Assembly (NCBI RefSeq): GCF_002151125.1
Contig: NZ_MDJZ01000012.1
Span: forward strand, 124,001 to 188,000
DNA from: Clavibacter michiganensis
GTDB taxonomy: Bacteria; Actinomycetota; Actinomycetes; Actinomycetales; Microbacteriaceae
Length of the DNA stretch: 64,000 bases
Direction of reading: 5' to 3'
The translations under genes and the position numbers were made by a program. The notes beneath the pieces are model-generated. The model did not search any database, had not been told where the DNA came from, and worked only from the letters and a program-made list of their open reading frames with translations. Numbering within the stretch: position 1 is the stretch's first letter; each line of letters opens with the position of its first letter. This document shows, piece by piece, positions 11,184 through 21,133 of the stretch.

Positions 11184-12011
11184 ATGAGCGCTGCGCGCCC
11201 GTCCATCGACGAGATCACCGGGACGGGGACCGCCTCGGCGGACCTCCTCCACCGGCTGCGGGAGCGCGTGCCGCTCGTGCAGTGCATCACGAACGCGGTC
11301 GTCACCGGCTTCACCGCGAACGTCCTCCTCGCGCTGGGCGCCGCGCCCGCGATGACGGACGTGCCGACCGAGGCGGGGCCGTTCGCCCGGATCGCCTCGG
11401 GGCTGCTGATCAACCTCGGCACGCCGCACGCGGAGCAGCGGGAGGCAGCCGTCGAGGCCGCGCACGCGGCGCGCGAGGCGGGGACGCCGTGGGTGCTGGA
11501 TCCCGTCGCGGTCGGCGCCCTGCCGGTGCGCACGCGGCTCGCGCACGAGCTCGTGGCGCTCTCCCCGACGATCGTGCGGGGCAACGCGTCGGAGATCATC
11601 GCGCTCGCGACGGGCGGCGCGGGCGGCCGCGGGGTCGACGCGACCGACTCCGTCGAAGCCGCCCTCGACGCCGCGACACTGTTGGCGCGCACCTACGGCA
11701 CGGTCGTGGCGGTCTCGGGCGCGGTCGACCACATCACGGACGGCCACCGGGTCGTGCGCGTGCACACCGGCGACGCGCTGCTGACGAAGGTGACGGGCGG
11801 GGGCTGCGCGCTCGGCGCCGTGATGGCGGCGTTCGCGTCGACGGACCCGGATCCGCTGCGGGCCGCCGTGGCCGCGACGAGCGTCTACACGATCGCCGCG
11901 GAGGTCGCCGCCGAAGGATCCCGCGGACCGGGGTCGTTCGCCGTCGCGCTGCTCGACGCGCTCGACGCCGTCACGCCCGAGCTCGTCGCCCAGCGCGAGC
12001 GCCTCTCGTGA
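11184..12011 (+). CDS. thiM: Hydroxyethylthiazole kinase
   Basis: It phosphorylates the thiazole moiety (HET) for thiamine salvage. The 275-residue protein is a ribokinase-like fold of normal ThiM length. The QCITNAVV segment near the N-terminus and the glycine-rich anion hole [13 protein letters not shown] near residues 195-207 (catalytic Cys) are ThiM hallmarks. It has a Shine-Dalgarno inside the TPP riboswitch. Its TGA overlaps the GTG of the next gene (GTGA), so thiazole and pyrimidine salvage and coupling are translated together. Confidence 0.93.
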   Translation: MSAARPSIDEITGTGTASADLLHRLRERVPLVQCITNAVVTGFTANVLLALGAAPAMTDVPTEAGPFARIASGLLINLGTPHAEQREAAVEAAHAAREAGTPWVLDPVAVGALPVRTRLAHELVALSPTIVRGNASEIIALATGGAGGRGVDATDSVEAALDAATLLARTYGTVVAVSGAVDHITDGHRVVRVHTGDALLTKVTGGGCALGAVMAAFASTDPDPLRAAVAATSVYTIAAEVAAEGSRGPGSFAVALLDALDAVTPELVAQRERLS

Positions 12012-14269
12012 GCGCGCTCGACCTCTCCGTCTACCTCGTCACCGACCCCGCCCTGTGCGGCGCGCGCGGCGTGCCCGCGGTCGTCGCGGCGGCGGTGGCG
12101 GGCGGGGCGACGGCGGTGCAGATCCGCGACAAGCACGCGAGCGCGGCCGAGCTTCTGGCGACGGTGATGGAGGCGGCCACCGTCATCGACGCGCACGCCG
12201 CCGCGCACCCGTCCGCGGCCCGACCGCTGCTCCTCGTCGACGACCGCGTCGACGTGGTCCTCGCGGCGCTCGCCCGCGGCGCCCGGGTGGACGGCGTGCA
12301 CGTCGGCCAGTCCGACGTGCCGGCCGACCTCGTGCGCCGGATGCTCGACGCGGCGAGCCCCGACCGCCGCCTCGTCGTGGGCCTCACCGCGAACGCGCCC
12401 GAGCACGTCCAGGCGGTGCGCGCGCTGCCGGCCGGCATGGTCGACTACCTGGGCGTCGGCGTGATCCGCCCCACCAGCACCAAGCCCGACCACCCGGCGC
12501 CGCTCGGGCACGACGGCTTCGGGATCATCGCGGGCCTCTCCCCCGTGCCGTGCGTCGCGATCGGCGGGGTCGACGTGCGCGACGTGGAGCCGATCGCCGC
12601 GGCGGGCGGCGCGGGGACGGCCGTCGTGTCGGCGGTGTGCGCGGCGGAGGATCCGGAGGCGGCGGCACGCGAGCTGGCGGACGCGTGGGCGCGGGTGCGC
12701 GCGGCGGCGGTCGAGACGGCCTCCGCGGATGGCGCGGTCGACGTCGTCGCGTCACCCGAGCGCGACGCACCGCCTCTCCGTCCGGTGCCCCGCGTGCTCA
12801 GCATCGCGGGCACGGATCCCACGGGCGGCGCGGGCATCCAGGCCGACCTCAAGTCCATCGCCGCGAACGGCGGCTACGGCATGGCCGTCGTCACGGCGCT
12901 CGTGGCGCAGAACACGACGGGCGTCCGGGAGATCCACGTGCCGCCGGTCGCGTTCCTCCGGGCGCAGCTGGACGCCGTGTCGGACGACGTGGAGATCGAC
13001 GCCGTGAAGATCGGCATGCTCGGATCCGCCGCGGTGGTCGACGAGGTCGCCGACTGGCTGCGCGCGGTGCGCCCGCCGGTCGTGGTGCTGGATCCGGTGA
13101 TGGTCGCCCAGTCCGGCGACGCGCTCCTCGACGCCGACGCGACCGAGGCGCTCCGCCGCCTGCTGCCGCTCGCCGACGTCGTCACCCCGAACCTGCCCGA
13201 GCTCGCCGCGCTCCTCGGCGAGCCCGAGGCCGACGGGTGGGATCACGCGCTCGCGCAGGGCCGCGCCCTCGCCGTCCGGCACGGCGTGCGCGTGATCGTC
13301 AAGGGCGGCCACCTGCGCGTCGACGACTGCCCGGACGCGCTCGTGACGCCCGCGGTCGGCGACGGCGGCGGGGATCCGTCGGTCGCGGTGGTCGACGGCC
13401 CGCGCGTCGCGACGACCAGCACGCACGGCACCGGCTGCTCGCTGTCGAGCGCGCTCGCGACCCTCCAGCCGCGCCGCGGCGACTGGCTGCGGACGCTGAC
13501 GGAGGCGAAGGCGTGGCTCACCGGATCCCTCGCGCACGCCGAGGAGCTGGAGGTGGGCGCGGGCGCCGGGCCGCTCGACCACCTGCGCGCGCTGTGGGAC
13601 GCGGCCGGCACCCACGCCGGCCCCGTGTCGGAGGAGATGTGGGCGGGATCCGCCGACCTCCGCCGCGAGATCGACGACCTCGCCTTCGTCCGCCGCCTCG
13701 GCGACGGCACGCTGCCCGAGGCGTGGTTCTCGCACTACCTCGCGCAGGACGCGATCTACCTCCGCGCGTACTCCCGGGTGCTCGCGCGCGCCAGCCAGCT
13801 CGCGCCGACGCCGGACGCGCAGGTCGCCTGGGCGCGGTCCGCGGCCGACGCGATCGCGGCGGAGTCGACGCTGCACGAGGAGTGGCTGTCCCGGCACCCC
13901 GCGCCGATGGTCGCCGGACCCGTGACGCGCGCCTACGTCGACCACCTGCTCGCGCACGCCGCGGGGAGCGAGTACGCGGTGCTGGTCGCGGCGCTGCTGC
14001 CCTGCTTCACGATCTACGCGGACGTGGGCACCAGGCTGCGGGCGGCGGGATCCGCGGCGGCGGCGGCCGGCGATGCGCACCCGTACGGCGCGTGGCTCGC
14101 GACCTACGCGGATCCGGCGTTCGCGGAGGCCACACGGCGCGCGTGCGAGCTGGTGGACGAGGCGGCCGTGCTCGCGGGTCCGTCCCGGCGGGCCGCGATG
14201 CTCGAGGCGTCGCGGGTCTCCGCCGCGTACGAGCGCGACTTCTTCCGTGCCCCGGAGGCGCTCGGCTGA
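12008..14269 (+). CDS. thiE/thiD/tenA: Trifunctional thiamine protein ThiE-ThiD-TenA
   Basis: The 753-residue protein joins three thiamine enzymes. Residues about 1-240 are thiamine-phosphate synthase ([38 protein letters not shown]). About 262-515 are HMP/HMP-P kinase ([46 protein letters not shown]). About 540-753 are TenA thiaminase II ([17 protein letters not shown] and LLPCFTIY with the catalytic-type Cys). It would salvage aminopyrimidine, phosphorylate it and couple it to thiazole phosphate. I chose GTG 12008, which overlaps the thiM stop; the frame is open further upstream only as a shadow of thiM. ThiC and ThiG are not nearby, so this looks like a salvage operon. Confidence 0.92.
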   Translation: MSALDLSVYLVTDPALCGARGVPAVVAAAVAGGATAVQIRDKHASAAELLATVMEAATVIDAHAAAHPSAARPLLLVDDRVDVVLAALARGARVDGVHVGQSDVPADLVRRMLDAASPDRRLVVGLTANAPEHVQAVRALPAGMVDYLGVGVIRPTSTKPDHPAPLGHDGFGIIAGLSPVPCVAIGGVDVRDVEPIAAAGGAGTAVVSAVCAAEDPEAAARELADAWARVRAAAVETASADGAVDVVASPERDAPPLRPVPRVLSIAGTDPTGGAGIQADLKSIAANGGYGMAVVTALVAQNTTGVREIHVPPVAFLRAQLDAVSDDVEIDAVKIGMLGSAAVVDEVADWLRAVRPPVVVLDPVMVAQSGDALLDADATEALRRLLPLADVVTPNLPELAALLGEPEADGWDHALAQGRALAVRHGVRVIVKGGHLRVDDCPDALVTPAVGDGGGDPSVAVVDGPRVATTSTHGTGCSLSSALATLQPRRGDWLRTLTEAKAWLTGSLAHAEELEVGAGAGPLDHLRALWDAAGTHAGPVSEEMWAGSADLRREIDDLAFVRRLGDGTLPEAWFSHYLAQDAIYLRAYSRVLARASQLAPTPDAQVAWARSAADAIAAESTLHEEWLSRHPAPMVAGPVTRAYVDHLLAHAAGSEYAVLVAALLPCFTIYADVGTRLRAAGSAAAAAGDAHPYGAWLATYADPAFAEATRRACELVDEAAVLAGPSRRAAMLEASRVSAAYERDFFRAPEALG

Positions 14270-14294
14270 CCGCCGCGCGGCGACCGGTCCCGGA

Positions 14295-14639
14295 TCAGTC
14301 GAGCTGCGCGAGGCGCTGCAGCAGCATGTCGCTCGTCGAGGCGAGCGTGCTCGACGCCCACACCAGGACGACGACCGTGAGCGCCACCATGGTCCCGGCC
14401 GGGGCGCGCTTCACCAGGCGGTCGACCAGCAGCACCAGCACCGACGCGACGGCGACGACCACCCCCGCGACCGAGGCGAACGCCATCCGCACGTAGGCGG
14501 GCGCGTCGGGCGTCGCCCAGCTGTTCGCGGCGAAGGAGATCGCGAGGGGCACCACGACCAGGCCGCACAGGAGGATCAGGGGCGCCGGCAGGAGACGCGC
14601 CCGGACGGGCGGCGGGGCGTCGACGTGGGGCGCGGTCAT
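14295..14639 (-). CDS. Small membrane protein, unknown function
   Basis: The 114-residue protein has three or so hydrophobic segments (LILLCGLVVVPLAISF, VAGVVVAVASVLVLLV, TMVALTVVVLVWAS) and short polar ends. I do not recognise a family. The start ATG 14639 is set by a -10 box 7 bases upstream. It is monocistronic, convergent with the thiamine operon and separated from it by 25 bp. Confidence 0.7.
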   Translation of the reverse strand: MTAPHVDAPPPVRARLLPAPLILLCGLVVVPLAISFAANSWATPDAPAYVRMAFASVAGVVVAVASVLVLLVDRLVKRAPAGTMVALTVVVLVWASSTLASTSDMLLQRLAQLD

Positions 14640-14652
14640 GGTGCCGAGCGTA
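14639..14652 (-). promoter_or_regulatory. Leaderless -10 box for the membrane protein
   Basis: Minus-strand TACGCT (14652-14647) is 7 bases before the ATG at 14639. Confidence 0.5.
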
Positions 14653-14875
14653 GGGACATCGCCGCGGCCGCACCAGCGGTCGCGGCGGAGGGCGTCGGGC
14701 CCCGTCGGCCCCGCGCCGCACCGCGCGCGGACGAGGCGCTCCCGCCACCTGGGGACGCGTCGGCGCCCTCCCAGCCGCCGCCGCGGGAGGATGCCCGTGC
14801 CCCGACGCGACCACCGCGCCGGGGCTCCCCGTTCCACGACCCGGGCATCCCGTGTGCCCGACAGAGAGGATCCGC

Positions 14876-15766
14876 ATGCGCGTCGAGGCCGAGACCCCCG
14901 CCATCACGATGCCCGACCACCAGTTCACGGGCGACGTCCGCCTCCGCTGGCTCTCCACCCCGCAGACGCCCGAGCAGCGCGCGGTCGTCGCGGCCGTGAC
15001 CTTCGCGCCCGGCGCCCGCACCGTGTGGCACTCCCACCAGCTCGGGCAGACGCTGCACGTGACCTCCGGCATCGCCCGCGTGGGCACGCGCGACGGGGGC
15101 GTGGTCGAGGTCGGGCCCGGCGGATCCGTGTACATCGAGGCCGGCGAGGAGCACTGGCACGGCGCCACGGCGCACGCGCCCATGGAGCACATCGCGGTGC
15201 TGGAGGACGGAGACGACCCGGTCGACGCGACCACGTGGGGCGCGCACGTGACCGACGAGGAGTTCCTGCAGCCGGCTGCCCCCGCGTCCGTCGCCGCGCC
15301 GACCGCCACCCCCGCGGCGGCGCTGCCGGTGCCGCTCGGCTCGCCCGTGCTCGTGCACGCGCTCCACTACACCGCCATGTACGGCGAGAAGCCGTTCGAC
15401 GAGGCGCTGCTCGTCTACCTCGACAACGGCTCCTACAAGATCCTGTCGCCCGGCGAGGAGCACTACGGCAGCTACGTGTCGGCGGCCGAGACGGGCGTCG
15501 CTCCGCGGCACGTCGCGTTCCTGTCCTGGCCGTCGGACGACTGGCACCGCAACGTCGCCAGCCACACGCTGACCTTCTCGGACGACACGGGCGCCTTCAT
15601 CCAGTCGCTCGTGCTGCCGGGCGACGCGGTGCCGCGCGCGCAGCACGGCTTCGCCGAGGTGGTCGCGGATCCCGAGCGCGTGGACATGACCGCCTCGTGG
15701 GACGCGCTGCGGGTCACCCACGCGGCGGCCTTCGAGAGGCTCGCGGAGCGCGTCCGTCGGCTCTGA
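14876..15766 (+). CDS. Cupin-domain protein with a second beta-barrel region
   Basis: The 296-residue protein has an N-terminal cupin (about residues 20-115) with WHSHQLGQTLHV and the later EEHWHGA, which supply the two metal-binding histidine motifs. An Ala/Pro linker near 140-155 leads to a C-terminal half (VYLDNGSYKILSPGEEHYG) that resembles MoaF-like barrels, though I am unsure of that. The cupin half resembles small oxidoreductase or hydroxynitrile-lyase cupins. ATG 14876 has AGAGAGGA upstream. The next gene is a niacin-type transporter about 110 bp away with its own promoter, so a shared pathway is only possible. Confidence 0.7.
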   Translation: MRVEAETPAITMPDHQFTGDVRLRWLSTPQTPEQRAVVAAVTFAPGARTVWHSHQLGQTLHVTSGIARVGTRDGGVVEVGPGGSVYIEAGEEHWHGATAHAPMEHIAVLEDGDDPVDATTWGAHVTDEEFLQPAAPASVAAPTATPAAALPVPLGSPVLVHALHYTAMYGEKPFDEALLVYLDNGSYKILSPGEEHYGSYVSAAETGVAPRHVAFLSWPSDDWHRNVASHTLTFSDDTGAFIQSLVLPGDAVPRAQHGFAEVVADPERVDMTASWDALRVTHAAAFERLAERVRRL

Positions 15767-15798
15767 CGTCATGGGGCGCCCGCGGCCCGGCCCGGCGC

Positions 15799-15804
15799 TA
15801 CGCT
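15799..15804 (+). promoter_or_regulatory. -10 box upstream of niaP
   Basis: TACGCT lies about 75 bases upstream of the niaP ATG, implying an untranslated leader of roughly 69 bases. Confidence 0.35.
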
Positions 15805-15879
15805 CGATCCACCGCGAGCGCCTCCTCCTCACCCCGCGAGGCGCGCGACCACCCGAGCGCCCTCCCGGAAGCCAGGAAC

Positions 15880-17253
15880 ATGACCACCACCACCTCGCGG
15901 CCCACCCGCGCCCAGCGCCTCGACGCCCTCCCCTGGACCCGCGCGCACTCGCGCATCCTCGGCGGCAGCGGCGTCGGCTGGGCGCTCGACGCGATGGACG
16001 TCGGGCTCATCTCGTTCGTCATCGCGCAGCTGGCGGTGGTGTGGGAGGCGGACGCCGGGCAGCTCGGCCTCGTCGCCTCCGCCGGGTTCCTCGGCATGGC
16101 GATCGGCGCCAGCGTCGGCGGCCTCGTCGCGGACCGCATCGGCCGCCGCCAGGTGTTCGCCCTCACGCTGCTCGTCTACGGGCTGGCCACGGGCGTCTCG
16201 GCGCTCGCCATGTCGGTGGGCGCGCTCATCGCGCTCCGCTTCGTCGTGGGCCTCGGGCTCGGCGCGGAGCTGCCCGTCGCGTCGACGCTCGTGAGCGAGT
16301 TCTCGCCCGCCCGGATCCGGGGCCGCGTCATCGTGATCCTCGAGTCGTCCTGGGCCGTCGGCTGGACGGCGGCGGCGCTCATCGGCTACCTCGTGATCCC
16401 CGCGAGCGACGACGGCTGGCGCTGGGCGCTCGCGCTCGGCGCGGTGCCCGCCGTGTGGGCGATCGTCGTGCGGCTGCGGCTGCCGGAGTCGGTGCGCTTC
16501 CTCGAGGCGAAGGGGCGGCACCGCGAGGCCGAGCGCGTGGTGCGCGACCTCGAGCGGGCGGCGGGGTCGGATCCGGCTCCTGATGCCCGCACCGAGACGA
16601 CGGCCGACGCACGGGCCGCGGACGCGACGGTCGGCACCGAGACCGCACCCGCCGACATCGCACCCCGCGAGCGCCTCTTCGGCGCCCGCCTCCGACGCCG
16701 CACGCTCTCCCTCTGGATCGTGTGGTTCTGCGTCAACTTCGCCTACTACGGCGCGTTCATCTGGCTGCCGACGCTGCTCGTCGCCCAGGGCTTCTCGCTG
16801 GTGCGCTCGTTCGAGTACACGCTGCTCATCACGCTCGCGCAGCTGCCGGGCTACGCCGTCTCGGCCTGGCTGGTGGAGAAGTGGGGGCGCCGCGTGACGC
16901 TCGCGGTCTTCCTCGCGGGATCCGCCGTCTCGGCCGGCCTCTTCGGCACCGCGGACTCCGTCACGACGATCCTCGTGTTCGGCGCCCTCATGTCGTTCTC
17001 GAACCTCGGCGCGTGGGGCGCGCTCTACGCGGTGACCCCGGAGCTGTACCCGACGCGGGTGCGCGCGACGGGTGCGGGCAGCGCGGCGGGCTTCGGCCGC
17101 CTCGCCTCGATCGTCGCGCCGCTGTGCGTGCCGCCGCTCCTCGCGCTCGGCGGCGTCGCGCTGCCGTTCGGGGTCTTCGCCGCCGTGTTCGGGATCGCCG
17201 CGGCCGCCGCCCTCACGCTGCCGGACCTCCGCGGCGCGGCCCTCGAGGACTAG
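15880..17253 (+). CDS. niaP: NiaP-like niacin/nicotinamide MFS transporter
   Basis: The 457-residue inner-membrane protein has twelve predicted helices and closely follows Bacillus NiaP. Shared stretches include GWLFDAMDVG-like GWALDAMDVG, ADRIGRR, GLGAELPVASTLVSE, ESSWAVGWTAAALIGY, SFEYTLLITLAQLPGY and GAWGALYAVTPELYP. The central cytoplasmic loop (about 220-260) is longer than in Bacillus and rich in Ala/Thr/Asp. It probably imports niacin for NAD salvage. ATG 15880 has an AGGA. No niacin-specific regulator is seen nearby. Confidence 0.78.
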   Translation: MTTTTSRPTRAQRLDALPWTRAHSRILGGSGVGWALDAMDVGLISFVIAQLAVVWEADAGQLGLVASAGFLGMAIGASVGGLVADRIGRRQVFALTLLVYGLATGVSALAMSVGALIALRFVVGLGLGAELPVASTLVSEFSPARIRGRVIVILESSWAVGWTAAALIGYLVIPASDDGWRWALALGAVPAVWAIVVRLRLPESVRFLEAKGRHREAERVVRDLERAAGSDPAPDARTETTADARAADATVGTETAPADIAPRERLFGARLRRRTLSLWIVWFCVNFAYYGAFIWLPTLLVAQGFSLVRSFEYTLLITLAQLPGYAVSAWLVEKWGRRVTLAVFLAGSAVSAGLFGTADSVTTILVFGALMSFSNLGAWGALYAVTPELYPTRVRATGAGSAAGFGRLASIVAPLCVPPLLALGGVALPFGVFAAVFGIAAAAALTLPDLRGAALED

Positions 17254-17272
17254 GACGGCTGGATCCGCTCGG

Positions 17273-17278
17273 TACGCT
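17273..17278 (+). promoter_or_regulatory. -10 box for small membrane protein gene
   Basis: TACGCT lies 26 bases before the GTG at 17305, with GAGGAGA in between as Shine-Dalgarno. Confidence 0.45.
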
Positions 17279-17304
17279 CGGGAGCACCGAGCCGAGGAGA
17301 CGCC

Positions 17305-17481
17305 GTGATCCTGTCTGTCGTGTTGCCCGCCGTGATGGTGGTCGTGGTGATCCTCATCGCCTTCGCCGTCATCGGCACCTCCCGCTCGAACCCGACGCAG
17401 GACGCCCAGGACGCCCTCGCCCGCGAGCGCCGCGCGGCCCGCAAGGCGGAGCGGGCGCGCAAGAAGGCCGAGCACGGCTAG
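17305..17481 (+). CDS. 58-residue single-pass membrane protein
   Basis: The reading frame GTG 17305 to TAG encodes 58 residues. It has one hydrophobic N-terminal segment (about 3-23, SVVLPAVMVVVVILIAFAVI), then a strongly charged, Arg/Lys/Ala-rich helix (about 35-58) likely to be cytoplasmic. It has its own -10 box, a Shine-Dalgarno and a perfect terminator, which support a real gene. I recognise no family; small proteins of this shape are common and unassigned in Microbacteriaceae. Confidence 0.7.
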   Translation: MILSVVLPAVMVVVVILIAFAVIGTSRSNPTQDAQDALARERRAARKAERARKKAEHG

Positions 17482-17497
17482 CGCCAGCCCGCACGCG

Positions 17498-17533
17498 CGA
17501 CGCCCCCGCGACCAGCAGGTCGCGGGGGCGTCG
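17498..17533. terminator. Perfect 16-bp hairpin, bidirectional terminator
   Basis: CGACGCCCCCGCGACC pairs perfectly with its complement around an AGCA loop. It sits between the stops of two convergent genes and can serve both. Confidence 0.8.
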
Positions 17534-17553
17534 TCACGTGGCGCGGATGCCAA

Positions 17554-19689
17554 TCAGCCCGCGGCCAGCGCCTCCTCGAGCAGGTGCGAGAGCGCGTCGA
17601 GCTGCACGGAGGTGGATCCGGTCTCGTCGAAGTCCTCACCGTCGAGCGCACGCGCCGCGAGGCCCGCCTTGCTGTCGATGAGCTCCGCGATCTTCGCGTC
17701 GATCGTCTGCGCCGCGATGATCCGCCACGCGGTGACGGGCTCCTCCTGGCCGATGCGGTGCACGCGGTCGATGGCCTGCGTCTGCTCGGCGCTCGTCCAG
17801 CTGAGCTCGGCGAGCACCACGTTCGACGCCGCCTGCAGGTTGAGTCCGACACCCGCCGCGGTGAGCGAGCAGACCACGACCTTCACCTCGGGGTCGTTCT
17901 GGAAGGAGTCGATCGCGTTCTGGCGTGCGGCCGGCGACTGGTCGCCGCGGATGGAGACGCTCTTCAGCTCGCGCTTCGCGAACGTGGCCTCGGCCTGGTC
18001 CATCACGTCGACGTGCTTCGCGAAGAACACGACCTTGCCCACGGAGCGCGCCAGCTGCGCGGCGTAGTCGGCCGCGAGCACGGCCTTGGCCTGGCCGATG
18101 CGGCGGACCATGGTGAACACGTTCTCGCCGGTCTTCTGCGCCTTGGCCTCGTCGAGCTCGGACTGCGCCACGAGCCGGACGAGGCTCGCGCGCTCGGAGG
18201 CCGGTCCGTCCATGACGTCGGCGACCGTGGTGCCACGTGCCCCGACGAGCGCCGTGAAGCGCTTGACGAGACGCGCCGCGAGCTCGCGCTCGGCCTGGCG
18301 GATGGAGCGGCCGAGGTCGTCGTCGAGCTCGACCGGCAGGTCGGCGATGCGCTTGGAGGGCAGGTCGGTCGCCACGTCGATCTTGCGGCGGCGCACGATG
18401 CCGAGGTCGATGACCGCGCGGCGGGCCTCCGCGAAGAAGCCGGGGTCGGCGGGCGTGAGGCCCGCCTCCTCCAGCTCGCCCATGAGGACCGACGTCGGCT
18501 TGTCGCCGTCGATCCAGCCGAGGAACTGCCAGATGGCGCGGAAGTCGTCGATGTCGTTGATGAGCGGCGTGCCGGTCAGCGCCATGAGCAGCGGGGCCGA
18601 CTGCCGCTGGCGGATGCTCTCGGCGAGCGCGAGCACGAACTTGGAGCGCTGCGACTGCAGGTTCTTGATGAAGTGCGCCTCGTCGACGACCATGCCGCGG
18701 AAGCCGAGCGTGCGCAGCCAGCCGATGTGGCGATCCAGCACCTCGTAGTTGACGATCACGACGTCGGCGAAGGCGTCGAGGCCGAGGCCGTCGCCGTGGA
18801 TCACGGTGGCGCGGCGGTGCGGCGTCCACCGCTCCACCTCGCGCTTCCAGTTCATCTTGACGACGTTCGGGACGACGACGAGCAGCGGGTACGCATCGGC
18901 GACGGACGCGGCGAGCAGCGCCTGCGCGGTCTTGCCGAGGCCGGGCTCGTCGGCGAGCAGGAACTCGCGGTGGCCGAGGCGCACGCTCTCGAGGAAGCGC
19001 GCCTGGTGGCGCATGAGCTCGAGGCCGTGCGGCGAGAGGCGGTCGATGCGCGGGCTCTCGGGCAGGTCCATGCTCGCGATGCCGCCGCCGGCGCCGTACT
19101 CGAACGACTTGAACAGCGGGCCGAGCAGCTCCCAGTTCGCCAACAGGCGCGTGGGCGGCGCGGCGGGCGCCGGCCGGTCGAGGTCGGGCTCGAGGAACGG
19201 GTTCGCGAGCACGCGCGCCTTCACCGACGGCGGGACGACCTGGCGCTCGACGAGCTTGGCGAGCGCGGGATCCTCGGGCTCGGGCTCCGGCTCCTCCTCC
19301 ACGACCATCTCCACGCCGCCGTCGAACAGCATGTGCTTGCGCATGGCGCGGGCGGTCTCGGAGAGCTTGGCGTCGGGATCCAGCAGCGGCAGCACCGAGG
19401 TGTCGCGCGCGGCGGTGCGGGCGAGGATGCTCGCGATGCCGTCGAGGCGCTTCAGGGTCTCGGCGCGCTCCGGGTCGCTGAGCGGGGTGGCCGGGTCCTT
19501 CGCGTGCGTGCGCTCCTCGCGCATCAGCACGGCGACGACCTGGAACTTCGTGCGGTTGACGGGCTTGAGCTTGCCGCGCTGGGCGGCCTGCTCGATCTCG
19601 CGCACGGCACGGGCCAGCACGGGGATGAGCCCCTCGTTGTCGATCGTGCGCGTGCGGGCGGAGGACCGCCGCTGGCCGGTGCGAGCCAT
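17554..19689 (-). CDS. SNF2-family DEAD/DEAH-like helicase
   Basis: The 711-residue protein is a SWI2/SNF2 ATPase. After an N-terminal region of about 210 residues with acidic repeats come motif I DEPGLGKTAQAL, motif II DEAH, motif III LTGTPL, and the C-terminal lobe with motif V/VI elements ending in QAIDRVHRIGQ. Such proteins translocate on double-stranded DNA and remodel protein-DNA contacts in repair or transcription; RapA-like recycling is one option. The start ATG 19689 has AAGGAG upstream. No methylase or nuclease neighbour is present, so I see no restriction or defence context. Confidence 0.85.
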   Translation of the reverse strand: MARTGQRRSSARTRTIDNEGLIPVLARAVREIEQAAQRGKLKPVNRTKFQVVAVLMREERTHAKDPATPLSDPERAETLKRLDGIASILARTAARDTSVLPLLDPDAKLSETARAMRKHMLFDGGVEMVVEEEPEPEPEDPALAKLVERQVVPPSVKARVLANPFLEPDLDRPAPAAPPTRLLANWELLGPLFKSFEYGAGGGIASMDLPESPRIDRLSPHGLELMRHQARFLESVRLGHREFLLADEPGLGKTAQALLAASVADAYPLLVVVPNVVKMNWKREVERWTPHRRATVIHGDGLGLDAFADVVIVNYEVLDRHIGWLRTLGFRGMVVDEAHFIKNLQSQRSKFVLALAESIRQRQSAPLLMALTGTPLINDIDDFRAIWQFLGWIDGDKPTSVLMGELEEAGLTPADPGFFAEARRAVIDLGIVRRRKIDVATDLPSKRIADLPVELDDDLGRSIRQAERELAARLVKRFTALVGARGTTVADVMDGPASERASLVRLVAQSELDEAKAQKTGENVFTMVRRIGQAKAVLAADYAAQLARSVGKVVFFAKHVDVMDQAEATFAKRELKSVSIRGDQSPAARQNAIDSFQNDPEVKVVVCSLTAAGVGLNLQAASNVVLAELSWTSAEQTQAIDRVHRIGQEEPVTAWRIIAAQTIDAKIAELIDSKAGLAARALDGEDFDETGSTSVQLDALSHLLEEALAAG

Positions 19690-19984
19690 GCAACTCCTTG
19701 TTCACTGCCGGGGCCAGGCGCTGCCTGCGCTCCCGGATCGGAAGATCGTGCGCCCGTCGCGCACGGTGACGCGTGCGGTCGGACGGTGGCGAGGGGACCG
19801 GCCTCGAGCAACCGGGGTTCCGGGTCGGGGGTGGGATCTGGGTCCGCCGCCTGCGCCCGGCCGCCTCGGGGAGGACGGGCACGTAGAGGAGTTTAGGGCA
19901 CGCGGGACCCGGTGCGCGCCGGTGTGCGCGGTGCGGCTCGTCCCGGCCCGGTCGCCGCGGGCGGCCCCGGCCTAGGGTGGATGC
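19690..19984. other. Divergent intergenic region between helicase and GST-like gene
   Basis: It is 295 bp without a convincing gene. A possible minus-strand -10 (TAAACT, 19895-19890) would give the helicase a leader of about 190 bases. The right end holds the leaderless box of the next gene. Confidence 0.4.
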
Positions 19985-19985
19985 A
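19973..19985 (+). promoter_or_regulatory. Leaderless -10 box for GST-like gene
   Basis: TAGGGT (19973-19978) is followed by GGATGC and then the ATG at 19985. Confidence 0.55.
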
Positions 19986-21133
19986 TGACGGATCAGGCGA
20001 CACCCGCAGGCAGCAACGAGGCGGGCGCTCCCGGCCGCTACGTGGAGGAGGGTGAGTTCACCCGCGACACGAACTACATCGAGGACCGGATCCTCCGGGA
20101 CGGCTCGCAGGGCTGGCCCGTCGAGGCCGGCCGGTACCGCCTCGTCGCCGCGCGCGCGTGCCCGTGGGCGAACCGCTCGGTCATCGTCCGCCGCCTGCTC
20201 GGCCTCGAGGACGCCATCTCGCTCGGCCTGCCCGGCCCGACGCACGACGCGCGCAGCTGGACCTTCGACCTCGACCCCGACGGACGCGACCCCGTCCTCG
20301 GCGTCGAGCGCCTGCAGGACGCGTTCTTCGCGCGCTTCCCCGACTACCCGCGCGGCATCACGGTGCCGGCGCTCGTCGACATCCCCTCCGGCCAGGTGGT
20401 CACCAACGACTACCCGCAGATCACGCTGGACCTCTCCACCGAGTGGACCGAGCACCACCGCGAGGGCGCGCCCGACCTCTACCCCGTCGCGCTGCGGGCC
20501 GAGATCGACGAGGTCGCCGACCTCGTCTTCCGCGACGTGAACAACGGCGTGTACCGCTGCGGCTTCGCCGGATCCCAGGAGGCGTACGAGAAGGCCTACG
20601 ACCGCCTGTTCTCGCGCCTGGACTGGCTGAGCGACCGGCTCGCGACGCAGCGCTACCTCGTGGGCGACACGATCACCGAGGCGGACGTCCGCCTGTTCAC
20701 CACGCTCGCGCGCTTCGACGCTGTCTACCACGGCCACTTCAAGTGCAACCGGCAGAAGCTCGACGAGATGCCCGTGCTCTGGGCGTACGCCCGCGACCTG
20801 TTCCAGACGCCCGGGTTCGGCGACACCATCGACTTCGTGCAGATCAAGCAGCACTACTACCTGACGCACACCGACATCAACCCGACGCGGGTCGTGCCCA
20901 CAGGCCCCGAGACGTGGGGCTGGCTCGAGCCGCACGGCCGCGAGGAGCTGGGCGGCCGACCGTTCGGCGACGGCACCCCTCCCGGCCCGGTCCGCGAGGA
21001 CGAGCGCGTGCCCGACGGCCACGGAGCCGTGCCGCGCGGCGGGCGCGAGACGCGGCCCTCCGAGGCGCCGGCGTCCGTCTCCGGGTCGCCCGTGCCCGGA
21101 TCGGCCGGCGCCGGATCCGCGAGCGGCGCCTGA
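19985..21133 (+). CDS. Glutathionyl-hydroquinone reductase-like (Xi-class GST)
   Basis: The 382-residue protein matches the YqjG/ECM4 family, which reductively removes a thiol cofactor from hydroquinones. The family motif ARACPWA holds the catalytic C59. ITVPALVD gives the cis-proline, NDYPQI the next contact and YLVGDTITEADVRLF the C-terminal helical domain. In a mycothiol organism the cofactor may not be glutathione. The last 60 or so residues are a disordered Gly/Pro/Ser/Glu tail absent from most homologues. Its TGA overlaps the next ATG by one base, so the two genes are coupled. Confidence 0.85.
   Translation: MTDQATPAGSNEAGAPGRYVEEGEFTRDTNYIEDRILRDGSQGWPVEAGRYRLVAARACPWANRSVIVRRLLGLEDAISLGLPGPTHDARSWTFDLDPDGRDPVLGVERLQDAFFARFPDYPRGITVPALVDIPSGQVVTNDYPQITLDLSTEWTEHHREGAPDLYPVALRAEIDEVADLVFRDVNNGVYRCGFAGSQEAYEKAYDRLFSRLDWLSDRLATQRYLVGDTITEADVRLFTTLARFDAVYHGHFKCNRQKLDEMPVLWAYARDLFQTPGFGDTIDFVQIKQHYYLTHTDINPTRVVPTGPETWGWLEPHGREELGGRPFGDGTPPGPVREDERVPDGHGAVPRGGRETRPSEAPASVSGSPVPGSAGAGSASGA

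Noticed and set aside
17554-19689. The SNF2 helicase as part of a defence or restriction system
   Set aside because: No methyltransferase, nuclease or other defence gene is adjacent.
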